The translations under genes were made by a program, and so were the position numbers. 64,000 nucleotides of DNA from Echinicola sp. 20G (GTDB lineage Bacteria; Bacteroidota; Bacteroidia; Cytophagales; Cyclobacteriaceae): NCBI RefSeq assembly GCF_015533855.1, contig NZ_AP024154.1:5229501-5293500 (forward strand). The letters are read 5' to 3'. Positions 63,308 to 64,000 of the stretch are shown here, piece by piece (the first letter of the stretch is position 1; every line of letters starts with the position of its first letter). The notes under the pieces are model-generated. The model worked only from the letters and a program-made list of their open reading frames with translations, was not told where the DNA came from and ran no database searches.

Positions 63308-64000
63308 AGCTACATGTGTTTTAAGCAGTACTTAAATAAAACAATATTATTTTCTTCATTACACTTTCGTGTCTCCCGCCGGAAACCCGGCCGCAATTTA
63401 AATAAAAATCTACAAAACATTTTTTTGTAACCTAATATTTGCATTTCGTAAATATACACAATTTACTTTACTTACAAATTATTTTTCACTTCAATACAGT
63501 TTTTTGTATCAGAACACTTACTTGTTATACGATATTTTTAAGATCGCGGATGCATCAACTTTTACAATGATTGTTCCAAAAATGATACCAAAAACTTAAG
63601 ACATAATGAAATAAACATTAAAAACCTGTAAACAACAGCGTTAAAAAACCAGATAATCCGCTCTATTGAAACAATAACTCTTTACTAAAAATCAATGGCA
63701 ATCTGCCGCATCAACACCTTAAAGCTGTGCTGCCTTTAAAAATATTCTTCGTTTTAAAGTAGCACATTTATACCATTGTACCAAGCTTTTTATAAAATTA
63801 TGAACGATGCAAAAAGACCAACCTTTTACCCACAACAAAACAACCTCCATCTTTGAAAAACACCCAAATTTCAAAGACCTAGCTCCCTATCAACCCATAA
63901 CAAACTACAAACCAACAAGTTGCAACTGAAGTTAAAAATAACTCATCCCTTGATTTTTAAGCGGTTAACTTTATAAACTTTATAAATGCTTAACAGGATT
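63308..64000. other. 693-bp AT-rich stretch at window end, no convincing gene
   Basis: It carries the structured leader near 63321-63395. A 40-codon frame at 63807-63929 is not convincing. Near the end ACTTTATAA is repeated (63968 onward), perhaps part of the upstream region of a gene outside the window. No DnaA-box cluster or tRNA was seen. Confidence 0.5.
63321..63395 (-). promoter_or_regulatory. Structured, GC-rich leader of the 69-residue gene
   Basis: On the minus strand three hairpins follow each other: GCCGG/CCGGC (63378-63391), ACAC-GAAA-GTGT (63361-63372, a GNRA-type loop) and TTAAG/CTTAA (63321-63335). The first two are much more GC-rich than the surrounding DNA. This could be a cis-acting RNA; no known riboswitch is recognised. 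Confidence 0.4.

Noticed and set aside
63807..63929. 40-codon plus-strand frame near the window end
   Set aside because: Polar, low-complexity sequence with no ribosome-binding site or domain; chance is the simplest reading.
63430..64000. Possible replication origin in AT-rich DNA
   Set aside because: No cluster of DnaA boxes and no dnaA, dnaN or gidA neighbour.
1..64000. tRNA, rRNA, CRISPR arrays, transposases or prophage genes
   Set aside because: None could be recognised on either strand; no spaced identical repeats of CRISPR type and no transposase or integrase motifs were found.

Overview
The window looks like chromosomal DNA of a member of the Bacteroidota, most likely order Cytophagales and probably close to Cyclobacteriaceae. 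This is inferred from protein families and gene style, not from a marker gene. The supporting signs are tandem SusC/SusD TonB-dependent uptake genes, TAnnTTTG-type promoter boxes, AT-rich intergenic DNA, few Shine-Dalgarno sequences, an AddAB-like nuclease pair and a K+-dependent membrane pyrophosphatase. No rRNA, tRNA, CRISPR array, phage or complete insertion sequence was seen.

Layout. 1-8059: two SusC-type receptors on the minus strand. The first is cut by the window edge; the second has its SusD partner. Both share almost the same N-terminus and a 74-bp upstream block. 8271-20179: housekeeping genes, namely a membrane pyrophosphatase, a quinone oxidoreductase, an amidohydrolase lipoprotein, a pirin, an amino-acid symporter/glycerate kinase pair and proBA. 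20180-28232: accessory genes, including a NagB-like protein lacking the usual catalytic motif and a 1495-residue UvrA-like protein with four ATPase modules. 28439-32339: the most unusual region. An alpha/beta-hydrolase / cyclase-like / AraC-HTH fusion lies upstream of a small membrane protein and a beta-gamma-crystallin / aerolysin-type pore-former fusion. The pore-former's upstream region carries three direct repeats and a candidate promoter. 32443-42252: pgi, a TonB-C-terminal-domain secreted protein, a GH31 glycosidase with a PA14 insert, acnA and a membrane-anchored EEP phosphohydrolase. 42389-46179: mlaEFD and a membrane PAS-DHp-REC protein without a kinase ATPase domain. 46893-54899: an exported YCII protein, the addA-addB pair, a YdcF-like protein and a CBS protein. 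55031-63307: a lipoprotein, cutC with a glycosylasparaginase, an OmpA-like/TPR lipoprotein, a PspC-like protein, ybaB with a glycosyltransferase, a small conserved-looking protein, hisS and a 69-residue protein with a structured leader. 63308-64000 has no convincing gene.

How genes work together. The SusCD pair imports an unknown oligomer across the outer membrane. GH31 may process alpha-xylosyl or alpha-glucosyl sugars, but it is not adjacent to a SusCD pair. ProB and ProA make the proline precursor. MlaEFD moves phospholipid between the membranes. AddAB processes double-strand breaks. The 28.4-32.3 kb genes could form a ligand-sensing regulator with a pore-forming effector; that link is inference. 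Most transcription units end in clear hairpin terminators, several of them bidirectional between convergent genes.
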